A DNA stretch of 64,000 bases. It comes from Zoroaster sp. YZ-2022. Taxonomy: Eukaryota; Echinodermata; Asteroidea; Forcipulatida; Zoroasteridae. Below are positions 20,941 to 31,911 of the stretch, piece after piece; the first letter of the stretch is position 1; the number at the start of each line of letters is the position of its first letter. The position numbers were made by a program, and so were the translations under genes. The notes below the pieces were generated by a model. It had not been told where the DNA came from, did not search any database, and saw only the letters and a list, made by a program, of their open reading frames with translations. The stretch spans positions 29,119,172 to 29,183,171 of the forward strand of contig CM055830.1 in the NCBI GenBank assembly GCA_029582265.1, read 5' to 3'.

Positions 20941-22290
20941 AAAAAAGAGTGCCCAAGTCTAAAATTAAAGGGAGGACAAGCGCAGCAGTTAAACTTGATA
21001 CGCGTACGGCATCACAATATCGCGGTGATTAACGAACCAGACAGACTTCAAACTCCAGTTACAGAAAACCCATTAAACTCAAGCATTGACGTCAAGAAAG
21101 CCTATCCAGATGTGTTCCAAGGACTTGGTCACATGCCAGGGACTGTGCATCTCCAACTTGATAAATCGGCTACAACTGTTATACCTCCAAGGCGAGTTCC
21201 AGTCGCACTCAAAGATAAACTGAAAATGAACTGGATCGCATGGAGGAGCGACAAATCATCATGAAGGTTGTTGAGCCCACTGACTGGGCATCAAGTTTGG
21301 TAACAGTGCTCGACAACATCTTGCCACAGATGTCAGGTGTTAAGGTTTCCACTAAAGCAGACTGTAAGGAGGGTTTCCTACAATTTGAACTTGATACAGA
21401 ATCCTCCTTCCTAACAACTTTTCAGACACCATGGGGGCGATATCACTACAAACGAATGCCCTTCGACATCAGTCCAGCATAATCTAGAGGGTCTTTGTTG
21501 GCGTCTACAAGATAGCAGACGACATCTTCATCACTGGACGCGGTGAGACACTCGACGAGGCCAATCGCGATCATATGAACCTGTATCAATTCCTACAGAG
21601 ATGCAGAGAGCGACACATCAAACTGAACTTTGACAAGCTCGAGTTAAAGAGCTCGGAAGTGACGTACATGGGACATGTACGTTCTAGCGACGGACCCAAA
21701 CCAGACCCAAACAAGGTAGCCGCTATTAAGGACATGCCAGAACCTCAAAGTGTGGCAAGAGTACAACATTTTGTTGGTATGACAAAATACCTCGCTAAAT
21801 TCTTGACCCACCCGTCAGACATCAATGAGCCTCTACGAAAGCTTACTCACAAAGACACTGCCTGGAACTGGACTGAAGAACATGACAATGCATTCACAGC
21901 CATCAAACAGAGCGTATCTGAATCCCATGTGCTCAGGTATTTTGACCCGAAACTTCCTACCGAGGGTCAAGGAGACGCATCCTGTAAGGGTTTAGGATTT
22001 GCTCTGCTACAGGAGGGACAGCCAGTCACATACGCGAGCCGCGCACTTACCTCAGCGGGGACATGCTACTCACAAGTCGAAACGGAGCTGCTAGCTCTTG
22101 TGTTCGGGATGGAACGCAACCACCACTACGTCTACGGTCGCAAAATTACGCCGTGGACAGACCACAAACCACTGGTTGCTATCACACGCAAGCCACTCAA
22201 TACAGCGCCCAAAAGACTGCAGCGTCGTACGATGTAGAAATCAAGTACAAACCAGGACCAGAAATGTACTTGGCTGACACACTGTCTTGC
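20930..22290 (+). pseudogene. RT-RNase H fragments of Ty3/gypsy relic
   Basis: From 20,930 one frame has YPDVFQGLGHMPGTVHLQLD, the usual lead into RT, then breaks at about 21,240. The next frame holds MEERQIIMKVVEPTDWASS, then a shortened RT core (STKADCKEGFLQFELD, QTPWGRYHYKRMPFDISPA), with a stop at 21,481. A third frame contains IADDIFITGRG (catalytic Asp pair) and continues at 21,575-22,237 through LNFDKLELKSSEVTYMGH and the connection/RNase H region (YFDPKLP, PVTYASRALT, WTDHKPL). The part between the first and last RT motifs is too short, so an internal deletion is likely. At least four lesions make it non-functional. Confidence 0.85.
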
Positions 22291-22499
22291 GCATACCTCC
22301 AACAAAGGGACAGATCATCCACTGAAATTGCAGTGGAAAGTATCCACATGGCAAATTTTCTATCACTCTCAAACCAACGACTTACTGAAATTCAACACGC
22401 AACAGCAAGTGACTCAACACTCTCAGGATGGCATAGTTTTCAAAGGCTATCACTGTGTCGTACCCATAGAACCTGAGAGCAGACATACGAAAACGCCTT

Positions 22500-23440
22500 C
22501 ATGCTGCTCATACTGGCATGCAAAGCACTCTTAGACGGGCCAGAGAATGCGTTTATTGGCCTGGAATGAACAGTGACATGAAAGACTATTTTCCCCAGTG
22601 TGAGACATGCAACATGTACCAGCCAACCTAAAGAGCCACCGATCAGCTACAAAATTCCTCAAAGACCATGGGGAAAATAGGCTGCGACATATTTACACTT
22701 GACCATGACTACTTATGCTCGGTTGATTATTACTCGGACTATTTCGAAATCGACCCACTACCTGGTAGCAAAGATGCCACCACCATCATCAAGAAATTGA
22801 AAAAACACTTCTGCAACTATAGAATACCAGTCACTCTTCAGTCAGATAACGGACCTCCCTTCAACTCGCGGCAATTCGAAAATGTTGCCATCCAATATGG
22901 AATTGACCACTCGACCAGTTCCCCTGAATACCCGTGAAGTAATGGAAAAGTTGAAAACGCTGTCAAGATCGCCAAGCGTCTGATAACAAAGCACAACGCA
23001 CTCGCGGTAACTTCTACTTAAACCAACTCAACTGGCGAAATACACCAACCGAGGGACTAGTAGATCACATGCACAGCGATTCCTTGGACTGACATCCCAT
23101 TAGTCAGCAAATTACTCGAACCTAAAATCATGCGAGATGTTGTCTCCAAGAAAACTCAGAAACAGGCCAAACAATCATACTACTATGACAGAAATTCCAC
23201 ACCACTTTCCCCTCTGTGTGAAGGAGAAACGGTGCGTTTCAAACAAAAACGTGACAGCAAAGTGTCAGAAAGCACAGGTCCAGAAACAATTTGGCATCCG
23301 GTCATATCAGATAATCTGTGAAGACGGTCGCAAATATCGGCGCAACAGACAACATCTGAGAAAGAGTGCGGAAATATTCATCAAAATGCCGCAAACTGCA
23401 ACAATTCCCCAACAAGACCCACAAGTAACTCTATAAACAA
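22500..23440 (+). pseudogene. Integrase fragments of Ty3/gypsy relic
   Basis: About 22,525-22,640 gives RRARECVYWPGMNSDM and CETCNMYQ, the zinc-binding N-terminal domain, ending in a stop. The catalytic core at 22,668-22,937 has CSVDYYSDYFE (first Asp), QSDNGPPFNS (second Asp), a stop, then SNGKVENAVK (catalytic Glu). C-terminal remains continue to about 23,430 (ETVRFKQK, YQIICEDGRKYRRNRQHLR). The DDE triad can be traced but the frame is broken several times. Confidence 0.85.
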
Positions 23441-23625
23441 ACCCTACTGAGACAGCATTCAAACGTAAGGATTCGCAGCAACACATCCCTTCACACGCTA
23501 CTTACAACGATACCAAACCAATACCCAATACAGAACCAACCATCTTGAGAAGCAACCCCAAAATATCTGGAACAGTATACATCACAAAATAAGAACTCAT
23601 GGACACTGAACTCTTGAAAGATAAT

Positions 23626-24561
23626 GCCCCCGTCACACTTATTCTGAATCAGCAGGAATCAAGCAGAACCAGCCGGAATGAAGAATTTTCTAAATTCGTG
23701 CCACATTCGGGAGGGAATTTCAAATTGACCAAGCTTTGTAAGAATGCCGTTCGAATACTTAGAATGCGCATCGAACCCGCCTCGAATGATTCTTGCACAT
23801 TGGTGGTGTATTAGCTCTCGAATGCAGCTCGAATGTAGTTGGAACACAGTAGGAATATTTAGAATGCTGTTAGAATGCAGTCAGAATATTTAGAATGCAC
23901 TTCGAATGCCGTACGAGTGCGGTTCGATTGCTGCCCGAATACCAGGCGACCAGGCGACTCCTCAATGCAGAATGACGTTCCAGCGGCAGCTGGCCGCGTT
24001 TTTATGCGATTCGGCGTTGTTCTGAATTACGTCCGGACTCATTCGAGGGCCAATCGGGACGTTCCGACTGCATTCGAGCCGCATTCGAGCGGCAATCGAA
24101 AGATTCTGACGGCATTCGAAGTGCATTCCAGCTGAATTCTTTTAATATCGAAATAGATTCCGGCAGCAATCAAGATGCATTCGAGGTGCATTCCGGCTCA
24201 TTCGAGGCGCATTCGGGACATTCTGGCAGGATTTGAAGTGGCTTGGCGTTTCGATTCTCCCTCGAATGCGATCAGAATGTTTCGAATGCTGTTGGAATGC
24301 CGTAAGAATATTTAGAATGCAGTCAGAGTGCAGTTAGAATACACTTCGAATGCCGTTCGATATTTCTCCACTTCGAATGCACCTCGATAGTTTTGAGCAT
24401 GAGCAAAACATTCGGGCCGGCCACAAGAATGGGCCCGAATATTTGGAATGCACTCAGAATGCAGTCAGAAGTTTTAGAATGCACTTCGAATATCCAGGAA
24501 TATACAAAGAATTTTCATTCCGACGGCATTCTGGCTCATTCCGCCTCTAGTGTGACTAGGG
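23626..24561. mobile_element. Element of ~10-bp GAATGC/GCATTC periodic repeats
   Basis: More than 40 GAATG or CATTC words occur at roughly 9-11-bp spacing. They are mostly GAATG at 23,650-23,930, CATTC at 24,030-24,215, GAATG again at 24,255-24,500 and CATTC at the end. The termini read CCCCCGTCACACT and (inverse) CCCTAGTCACACT. There is no ORF beyond chance. The alternating polarity would allow extensive fold-back. It abuts the gypsy relic. Confidence 0.75.
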
Positions 24562-25545
24562 TTTAAGACGCAGTTGTTTATAGTTCTTATATGTTAACAG
24601 TTGTTATTGTTGTAGTTCTAAGGTAATTAAGTCTTTAAGAAACTAATTATTTTCATGAAAGGAAAGGTGTAACGATAGTTGGTCTGGTGCCCTCTGTCGA
24701 CCTGTCTTAAGGGCGCCTTGGGTCTTCTTTTAATGGCTGTTAATAAATACGCTTCAGTTCATCGATAGCCAGAGAACAATCACTCTTAAATAGAACTATA
24801 GAAATATTACAATCCCTATATTAGAGGATGTATTTCATATAATCATTTCTGATAATCCCCATGTTTAGATGTAGGTTACCGCGGTTGGGGGCAACATTTG
24901 AAAGGTACGTAGTATAGCTTACAATGATCAGTACATTTTGTATACATTGGGAATGCTATAATTCTACACAGGAATTTAGTAGCATTATACCCTGACACAA
25001 ACAATCCAACCCTTGTATATGTTTCCGCCACAGTTCCAAACTGCATTTATTCATTATACAATTTTGTACATCTCCAATTTAACAAACAGCATATAGCGAC
25101 CAATGAAGGACGCTGATATTTATGGTAGACTGGCTTAATAAAACAAGAATGAATGTGGGTACACCTGCCCCCAAGTAATTGTAATACATAAACAATAATT
25201 TGGGTCAATCGTTAAACAGGCCTAAGGACACTGGGGTCACCAGACCCCGCATAAACACATTACTGAGTCGATCGAACCCACGTGGTCTAATAAGACCCAT
25301 GGGGGTGGTCTATACATGGGATGGTCCATTGTTACGGGCAGCATTTGCCAACAGCGATATAATTTTAATTTCTGCGTGCTCCAGAAACATCTAGATTAGA
25401 CCATGGGATGAAGTTAAAAATGAGACCTATTTTTTTAAATTTCGTGATCCCCATCACAGGACCACATAAAATTTGGAACATAGGGGGTTTCATTGGTGCT
25501 GAATCTAATTATGATTGTTGCCTATTATTATTAATTTAATATTGA
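24562..25545. other. No gene recognised
   Basis: Non-coding. Two small palindromic words of GGTC-GACC type occur near 25,230-25,305 (GGTCACCAGACC, GGTCTAATAAGACC). Nothing else is supported. Confidence 0.4.
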
Positions 25546-25549
25546 TTAA

Positions 25550-26200
25550 CCCTATTGGGGGGCGGCGCACAATATGCCCCCTAAGTGTATTCTTTTGCAT
25601 TTTGTTTTTATTTAATTTTTTTTTTAAAGAAATGTGATGGGTATTTGTCACATTATCATATCATGGGAATTCAAAATGGCCATCAGCCGACAGCCATCTT
25701 GGATTTTGTCTTTTTATTCTGTAATGTTGGGGTAAAACGTATTGAGTTTTCTCAATGGAAGCTTCTTACTTTTCATGCCAAGGAAATGTCACTTCATCCT
25801 CAGAAATGCATTCCAGGCCCCAAAAAGCTGACAGCCATGTTGATTTTCAAATGACAAAAACGTATATTATCGTTTTTTCGCCTCAAATTGGGAAAATAAT
25901 GGATTACAGCAGCCCAACAATGACCCCAGGGGAAATCCGATGATATTTTTTATTTTTATTTGCCAAGCTTTATGAAATTTTGCCAAGCAATACAAAAAAT
26001 ATCACAGAAATACGATTTTTGGGCAAAAACACTTAAACACCTTCTAGTGGTGACTTTTGGAAATTATTTTTACGTTGCCATGTATGTTTTGCTGGAACGA
26101 ACATTCTTGCCAAGTTTCATGGAAATCGGCCGATGACTTTGGAACATACAGAGTGATGCTTTATGAGCCCCCCCCCCCCCCCACTAAAAAAAAAATGCCT
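25550..26200 (+). mobile_element. Possible TTAA-type MITE, divergent copy
   Basis: TTAA at 25,546-25,549 is followed by CCCTATTGGGGGGCGGCGCA and ACAATATGCCCCC, like the start of the copy at 19,962 (CCTATCAGGCCTGGGGGAAC, ACAATGTGCCCCC). No right end is found. The stretch ends near a C-run/A-run at 26,168-26,200. Confidence 0.4.
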
Positions 26201-26641
26201 GGTCCTGATCTATCCTCTAGGTAAATTAATAAAATGCAAAGTCTGTATTCTTTATAAGTCATTGTAAGATTTATTTACAGCAAATCCATCTGAATGATAT
26301 TCTAAAACATAAAAGTTTTATTTTACATTTTGAATTAATGGCGTTGTAATATTCCCAGTTTCGTCTTTATAAACATGCATGCAGCAAAAACTGGGTTGAA
26401 TTTCAAACGATGCCGCCATGTCTGCTTGTATTTGCCACACATTATTTTCGGAATATATGAACGAGGCTGATCAACACGGAATTTCATTGCTGGATTCTGG
26501 GTCTCGACGATGACGTAATGCGTATATTTCAGAGCTTTCTAATCAGGAAATTGTCGTCAAATTCAAATAGATTTAGAGATAATGTGCAACTTATATGACA
26601 AGCAACACCGTGTTTGGACATTTGTATTTTTATTTCCTCAA

Positions 26642-26930
26642 TTATACATCATAATTTGGTGCATCAAAAGGTGCTAAGAAAGCACCTGACCCTCCAGACA
26701 TTAACAATTCAACTTCTGTATCTAATGAGGCATATGAATCTTTACATTTCGTGAAATAGTTCACCAAACCCTCAGCTGGAAAGGTTAAGTGAAGAATTGG
26801 CCAGAATAAATTTGGTACGTGATTGGGCACTTATCCTATGGGAGAACACTGCAAGCGGCCCTGCTATTATAACAATGATATTTTCTCCCGTAAATATGAG
26901 GGCACTGATTAGCTGATGATAGACAAGCAG
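26642..26930 (-). pseudogene. YR-retrotransposon (DIRS/Ngaro) RT fragment
   Basis: The minus strand translates LHLTFPAEGLVNYF, KDSYASLDTEVELL and GSGAFLAPFDAPNY, collinear with HHLSFPAGGSVNDF, VRYASFDKAVELV and GQGAWLAKSDIKSAF of the element at 13.6 kb. The catalytic Asp is kept (APFDAP), but surrounding frames are broken and only about 60-90 residues remain. It is a separate, older relic on the opposite strand. Confidence 0.7.
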
Positions 26931-27203
26931 AGTCACCAAAATGTGGCCTATTTGTATTTTTCCCAATGAATGGTCTCCATTCCCAAGAGGTTTTCCCACT
27001 GAAATACCCTTGACTTCCCCATGGGTTTTTCCCATAGGTGGTTTCTATATTGGAATCCCCCACCGTCCCCATGGTATTTTTCCGATCATTACTGGGGATG
27101 TGATTGCTACACGGTTAAGTGGGTAACCGAGTGTGACATCACATGCTACCAGATATGAATGTCCTATTTCAGACCCAGTAAACCTGAACTCAGTATGTAA
27201 TGC

Positions 27204-28072
27204 TAGGTTCCCACTGTCGTGCGATCCGTTACGAACGCCACGATTGGCCATTCGTAGCTGATCGTGGAATTTTTGTTTCCTTTTCTGAAATTTCACGTTT
27301 GGATGCGAGTTGATGCGAGTCGATACGTTCTGGTACGATTTGGTGCGCTTGGATGCGTTATAGGCACGATTGGTCCATTTCAGATGACACGATATGTCAC
27401 GATCTGGTCCCCCGTTCAGATACGATCAGATACGTTCCGATAGGATTGTCCCGATTGAGTCCACGATTGTGTCCCGATCTGACACGATCATCACGATCGG
27501 GGTCCCCGATTTTGGACGATCTGATACGTTCCGATACGTTCGGATACGTTCCGATACGATCATCACGAACTGATGCGCTCTTTTGCGATCGGATACGATT
27601 GTGGTGGCGATGTCTTTCACGATCGGGATGGAGAGTGATCACGATTTGAGCCACGATTGAACCCCGACGGGTACATATACAGCCCGACTGACCATGGACT
27701 TCATTGTTTCTTGAACTTCTACAGAGTGAAGACTACAACCCACAATCATTTATGATGGCAGGAGTTGAGGATGATGACAACGTGGTGTTTGTCTTGTCCA
27801 AGGTTGATCCCGATCACCACGATTTCGAAGCACTATTAGATGCGATCTGTCGCGCTTTGTTACGATCCAATACGATCTCATGCGATGATCACGATTAAAA
27901 ATTAATCGTGTTGATCGTAGAACATTTTTGAACCGTCCAAACATGTTCTACGATCAACACGATTGCCACGACTGACCTCAAGATCTGATAAGATCTGATA
28001 GGATCACCACGATTACTCCACGATTAAGACCACGATTTCAATCGTGGCGCGAATCGTGATAGTGGGAACGGG
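27204..28072. mobile_element. Element of ~10-bp CGATACG-type periodic repeats
   Basis: It is filled with GATACGTTCC/GATACGATC/CACGATT words spaced 10-11 bp, for example four in a row at about 27,519-27,560. Direction changes along the length, with TGTTCTACGATCAACACGAT at 27,944 folding against 27,900-27,930. The termini are inverted: GGTTCCCACT at 27,206-27,215 and AGTGGGAAC at 28,061-28,069. Small ORFs such as 27,704-27,898 are by-products of the repeat. Confidence 0.8.
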
Positions 28073-29150
28073 GCAAAAGCATTTAATTCATAACCTTGCG
28101 TAAGTGTACACACGGTCGTTTCCTAGTACAATTTTATTTGTGCGCATGCGCCAGTTTTTCGACATGAGAGATGGTAACTGCATAAACCTACATATATCTG
28201 ATACAGATACAGCTCTGTGACCATGGAATATAAATGTTGAATGATTGCCATATGGCTAAGTTTAAACTCTTTCAATCATGTTTTGAAGTTATTCTGAAAT
28301 AAATTGATTTATAACCACAATTTCATCAAAACAATTGCTTGACATGAACTACATGACAAAAATTAGGCTGTATTTTTAGCGATTTTACCATTAAATAAAC
28401 AAACGTCGTGTTTGACGAAATGTTACTTTTTTAAAGCCATACATAGTTTCAAGACTGTGGCGTTCTATCACAAAGTTTTGTTTGCTTGTTTCATTTGAAT
28501 ATGTGTATAAATTAACGGTAAGGCAATTTTGCGCATGTAGTGGTAACGCAACAACTATATAAGTCTAACAGTGCTAACCCACTCCAATAAAGTAAACACC
28601 GTAGTTCAGTGTATTTTCAAGACATGCTGTTATAAAGGTAGCTTAAATATTAGATAAATGTTTCTGCATGATGGATGTATTGCGGAAATTATGTAAATGA
28701 TTTCACAAACCTTTACGGAACCATAGTAGACGGAAAAATTCAACCTTGCGAAAATACAACATTTAGAATTGCCTATATCAGCTTTTTAAAACTCGTACAA
28801 AAACAATGTGTTCGGGTCCGGGTTGTACTCGAACACCTAAAATCTTGAATGATTTCAAGTGTTCAGTAGGTAAACCAAACAACTAAAAACTCGAACGACT
28901 TACACCTACAATTGTATTTCAGCAAATGAAAACGGATTAATGCAAATGATGGCGTTTGGTAATCTTACCTTTTGTTTTGTAGAGGCCTCATAACAAAACA
29001 AAAATCACGAACTATATTAAATATTAAAATATTTATGATATCCCATCTCTGGAGGCGAGATATCGTCAGTGAAAGCTCATTTGTACACATTCTAGTGGCA
29101 TAACGCTGATATATCATTTGCCCATGCAAACATTAATGAGAAAATGGAAA
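28073..29150. other. No gene; one left-end-like hairpin
   Basis: Nothing coding is seen. A hairpin GTGTTCG...CGAACAC followed by CTAAAA at 28,808-28,840 resembles the left end of the Helitron-like family (415, 59,757), but no matching right end lies downstream. Confidence 0.45.
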
Positions 29151-29153
29151 CAG

Positions 29154-29304
29154 TACGGAAGCTTAAATGACCATCCATGTTTCCGAGTTACAGAGGTTTT
29201 CTTTATCATTGAAAGACAGAGGCAATCAGTGTTTTCAAGATAACTATTCCGTCTTTCCATGATAAATAATCTAAGTAACACGGATGGTCATTTAAGCTTC
29301 CGTA
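29154..29304. mobile_element. Hairpin MITE, 6-bp TSD (AAACAG)
   Basis: The inverted arms begin TACGGAAGCTTAAATGACCA and pair over most of the roughly 150-bp length, with imperfections toward the loop. AAACAG flanks both sides (29,148-29,153 and 29,305-29,310), a direct target duplication. It is non-coding, and the superfamily is not assigned. Confidence 0.85.
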
Positions 29305-29939
29305 AAACAGTGATTGGTTAATGATATCATTTAGAAATGTTCAAACCGTGTCACAAAAATTCTACATCAAACATTTTGGTTTTACATTACCGAATTGTAT
29401 GCTACTCGAACAGCCCATTGTTCTGACGTATGAGTTATGAGCTGCAGCAGAGTTGAAATATCAGGTGTCTGATTAGTTGTCGGACCTGTCAGATTGAAGA
29501 GCTGTTGTAGCAAAATGTTGTTTTAGACAACTTCCTTTGAGAAAAAAAAATTAAAAGAAAAATAAGATGGAATAATTCGGTTTTTAACTAGTTTTGGGCG
29601 TGGTCCTTTATCGGTGTCAAACATGTATTCCCATTCATAAATGACCATAAATATTTCGTTTTCAAAATGAAAAAATGTGTAATCTTTTTTGAAAAGAGCC
29701 AAATACAAATAGCAAAATTCACATTTTGTGGACACACGAAACATTTTTAAAGTACATTAGTCTGTGGGCTGTAGGGGTGTTAGTACACCAAACGCCTCAT
29801 AACCCACCGCCACCAATATTTTTTTTGTTCCTTTGGATGTCCTGAACACGAAAAACGAATTTACAGTGAAAATTTGCGGTTGCACCATCTGTCTGGCCCT
29901 TATAATGAGCCGAGCTGATAATTCTTACTACCTAGTACT

Positions 29940-30840
29940 GGAAGAACATCCAACATCTCGCCATTACTCCATCATGCGTTAACCTATTATAATGTAACTT
30001 GGTACAATTACTGTGCAATCATACGTCGTCATGATGACGTCATCGGTTGTCATAAAACGACCACCAGAGGGTGTTATAATTGCACGTATATTATGCATAT
30101 TTTAATTATTGGGATTTTTAGCATAATATTTTTAGCATAATATAGTTGCCACCAAGAACATAAAAGCCATAACTTTATGCATTAAATTGTTTTTTTATGT
30201 CTAATGTAACCACAAAAATGTTTTAACTTAGAAGTATTTTGGATTTTCTATCTCTGGGGCACTTTTTTAGCCCCTATGGTATTAAGCTTAGTTGGACGTC
30301 CATATCACTACATATTGAATAGTCCTTTATTTCTCGAATATGCTTTGACCTACATTAATCAAACTTGGCACAATAAATATTCATTCACATGTCGTCAAGA
30401 TTATGTCATTGGTTGCCATGGAAACTACCTGTAGAGGGCGCTGTACTTGGATGCACATTATGCGCACATGAAATAATGGATACAAGTATTTTTTTATTTT
30501 GAGTCATTGTAGTACACTAGTTATCACTATGGAGATAAAGTATCATTAAGTTTTACCTGGCAAGGATTTGTCAACTGTAATGTAAAGCAAAACGAAAGAC
30601 AAATTAAAAAAAAAAAGGGGTCTCTGGAACTCATTATTTAAGCCACCATCATGTCAAATTCAGCCGGGAATCCTTAGCATTTGGGTTGGAAGAGGACTTA
30701 CATTTATAAAACTTGGAACATTAAATGTTAATTTATGTCGTCAGGATGACGTCAGTGGTTGCCATGGAAACAATCTCTGGAGGGTGTGGTATTTGGAGGA
30801 ATATATGCTGTACGGGGTTGTACTTCCAGGTGGATAAAAG
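29940..30840 (+). repeat. Three diverged tandem units of about 350 bp
   Basis: A core of the type TCGTCA-GATGACGTCA-TGGTTGCCATGGAAAC occurs near 30,025, 30,391 and 30,737, each preceded by an AACTTGG-ACAAT/AACAT word and followed by an AGAGGGCG/AGAGGGTG/GGAGGGTG word. Spacing is about 366 and 346 bp. The cores contain CRE-like TGACGTCA. The array ends at the piggyBac relic. Confidence 0.7.
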
Positions 30841-30859
30841 CCCTTCGATGACCTTTACC

Positions 30860-31605
30860 CTAAAATCCAAATTGGTTTGTAGGTATGCTGTTGTATACTA
30901 CAGTAGCATTCAGAAAACAGATGTCAAGAATGCTTACGAATACTCTTTTCCACCATTTCATTGTTTTGTGCGGATGAGAGTAATACTGCACAATTTGTGC
31001 TGCCAGATCAGCTCCTCCCATGTATTTATTGTAATCGCAAACTACAGAAGGTTTTTTAATCTCGCAATGTCCGGTTAAACTGTTTTTACTACGAATCTGC
31101 TTAGTGGTGACACTGCAGTTCCCGTAATTTGTCAAGAGAGTTACACGCTTTGTGTCTTGCCAGACGACGCAAAGTTGGCCTGCCTTTGTATAAAACTGGA
31201 GGTCTTCAGTTTTTATCATTGGGAACTTTTTGGGATGAGCAAAATCAGGAATTCCTTGTGTGGTGTAGCGCACAGTTCCACAAACTCCAAATCCTTGCTG
31301 TGATAACTTGGAGACCAGAGCTGGGCTGTTGTACCAATTATCCATGAAGATGACATGACCCTTGTGTTCCAGTCCTTTCACTAGATCCAAGACAACCTGG
31401 CCTGGTGCATGAAGAACGGATGGATGGTGTGTTGCCATGGTTGCAGCATGCACAGTGGAGGGTTGAACTGTTGCTGTGCTTGGCCGAGACCCTGTGAACA
31501 TCTTCCAAGCACACGTATACCCAGATTCGGACTCATTTAAAGAGAAGCATTTCAGTCCCCACTTGTTGGCTTTTCGTGGTAAGTACTGTAGTAGTAAATG
31601 TAAAT
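30860..31605 (-). pseudogene. piggyBac-type transposase fragment (DDE_Tnp_1_7)
   Basis: The minus strand reads from about 31,590 (YLPRKANKWGLKCF) through GYTCAWKMFTG, VLDLVKGLEHKGHVIFMDNW (catalytic-core Asp region), LLTNYGN, KPSVVCDYNKYMGGADL (another conserved Asp), YYSHPHKTMKWWKRVF and ends FLNATVVYNSIPTNQFGF then a stop at 30,860. About 240 residues remain. The N-terminal third and the C-terminal Cys-rich domain expected of a full transposase (usually 500-600 residues) are missing. An AG acceptor-like site precedes the fragment (TTTACTACTACAG). No TTAA-bounded termini were located. It would cut and paste TTAA-flanked DNA, the target type of the MITEs at 19,962 and 54,988, though a direct link is unproven. 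Confidence 0.85.
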
Positions 31606-31911
31606 GGGGCTCCTGGCGCAGTCAAAAATTGTTTTTCAAAAATTTTAGATATTTTTGAGAAATTAAGATATTTTGATAAGTTTAAAATTTTTGAGAGCGG
31701 TTGTAGGTGTGATGGGATGTTTTTGGATTGACCTCTAGAGTTGATTGCTTGTGTTTAAGAAAAATATTTTGTGGTAGAGGTAGTTGACCTCTGATTGACC
31801 TCTAGTTTGCGAAATTTTAAAAAAAAAGTTCCCTCTCAAAAAGATCTCCAAAAAAAATCACACAAAAAAAATTAAAAAATATAATCTAGTTTAAATAATA
31901 AAAGAGTGAGG
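31606..31911. other. A+T-rich non-coding spacer
   Basis: Runs of A and T and repeated TTGACCTCTA words. No gene is seen. It may be the leader of the PolB element. Confidence 0.35.

Larger units (their letters stand above)
20770..23440 (+). mobile_element. Ty3/gypsy LTR retrotransposon relic
   Basis: Ordered fragments of gag zinc knuckle, RT, RNase H and integrase lie on the plus strand with many stops and deletions. No LTRs were recognised on either side, and protease appears missing. It starts about 80 bp from the candidate GTPase exon 1. Confidence 0.85.

Noticed and set aside
27353..27944. Arg/Asp/Ser-rich ORFs on both strands
   Set aside because: By-products of the 10-bp periodic repeat, which stays open in several frames.
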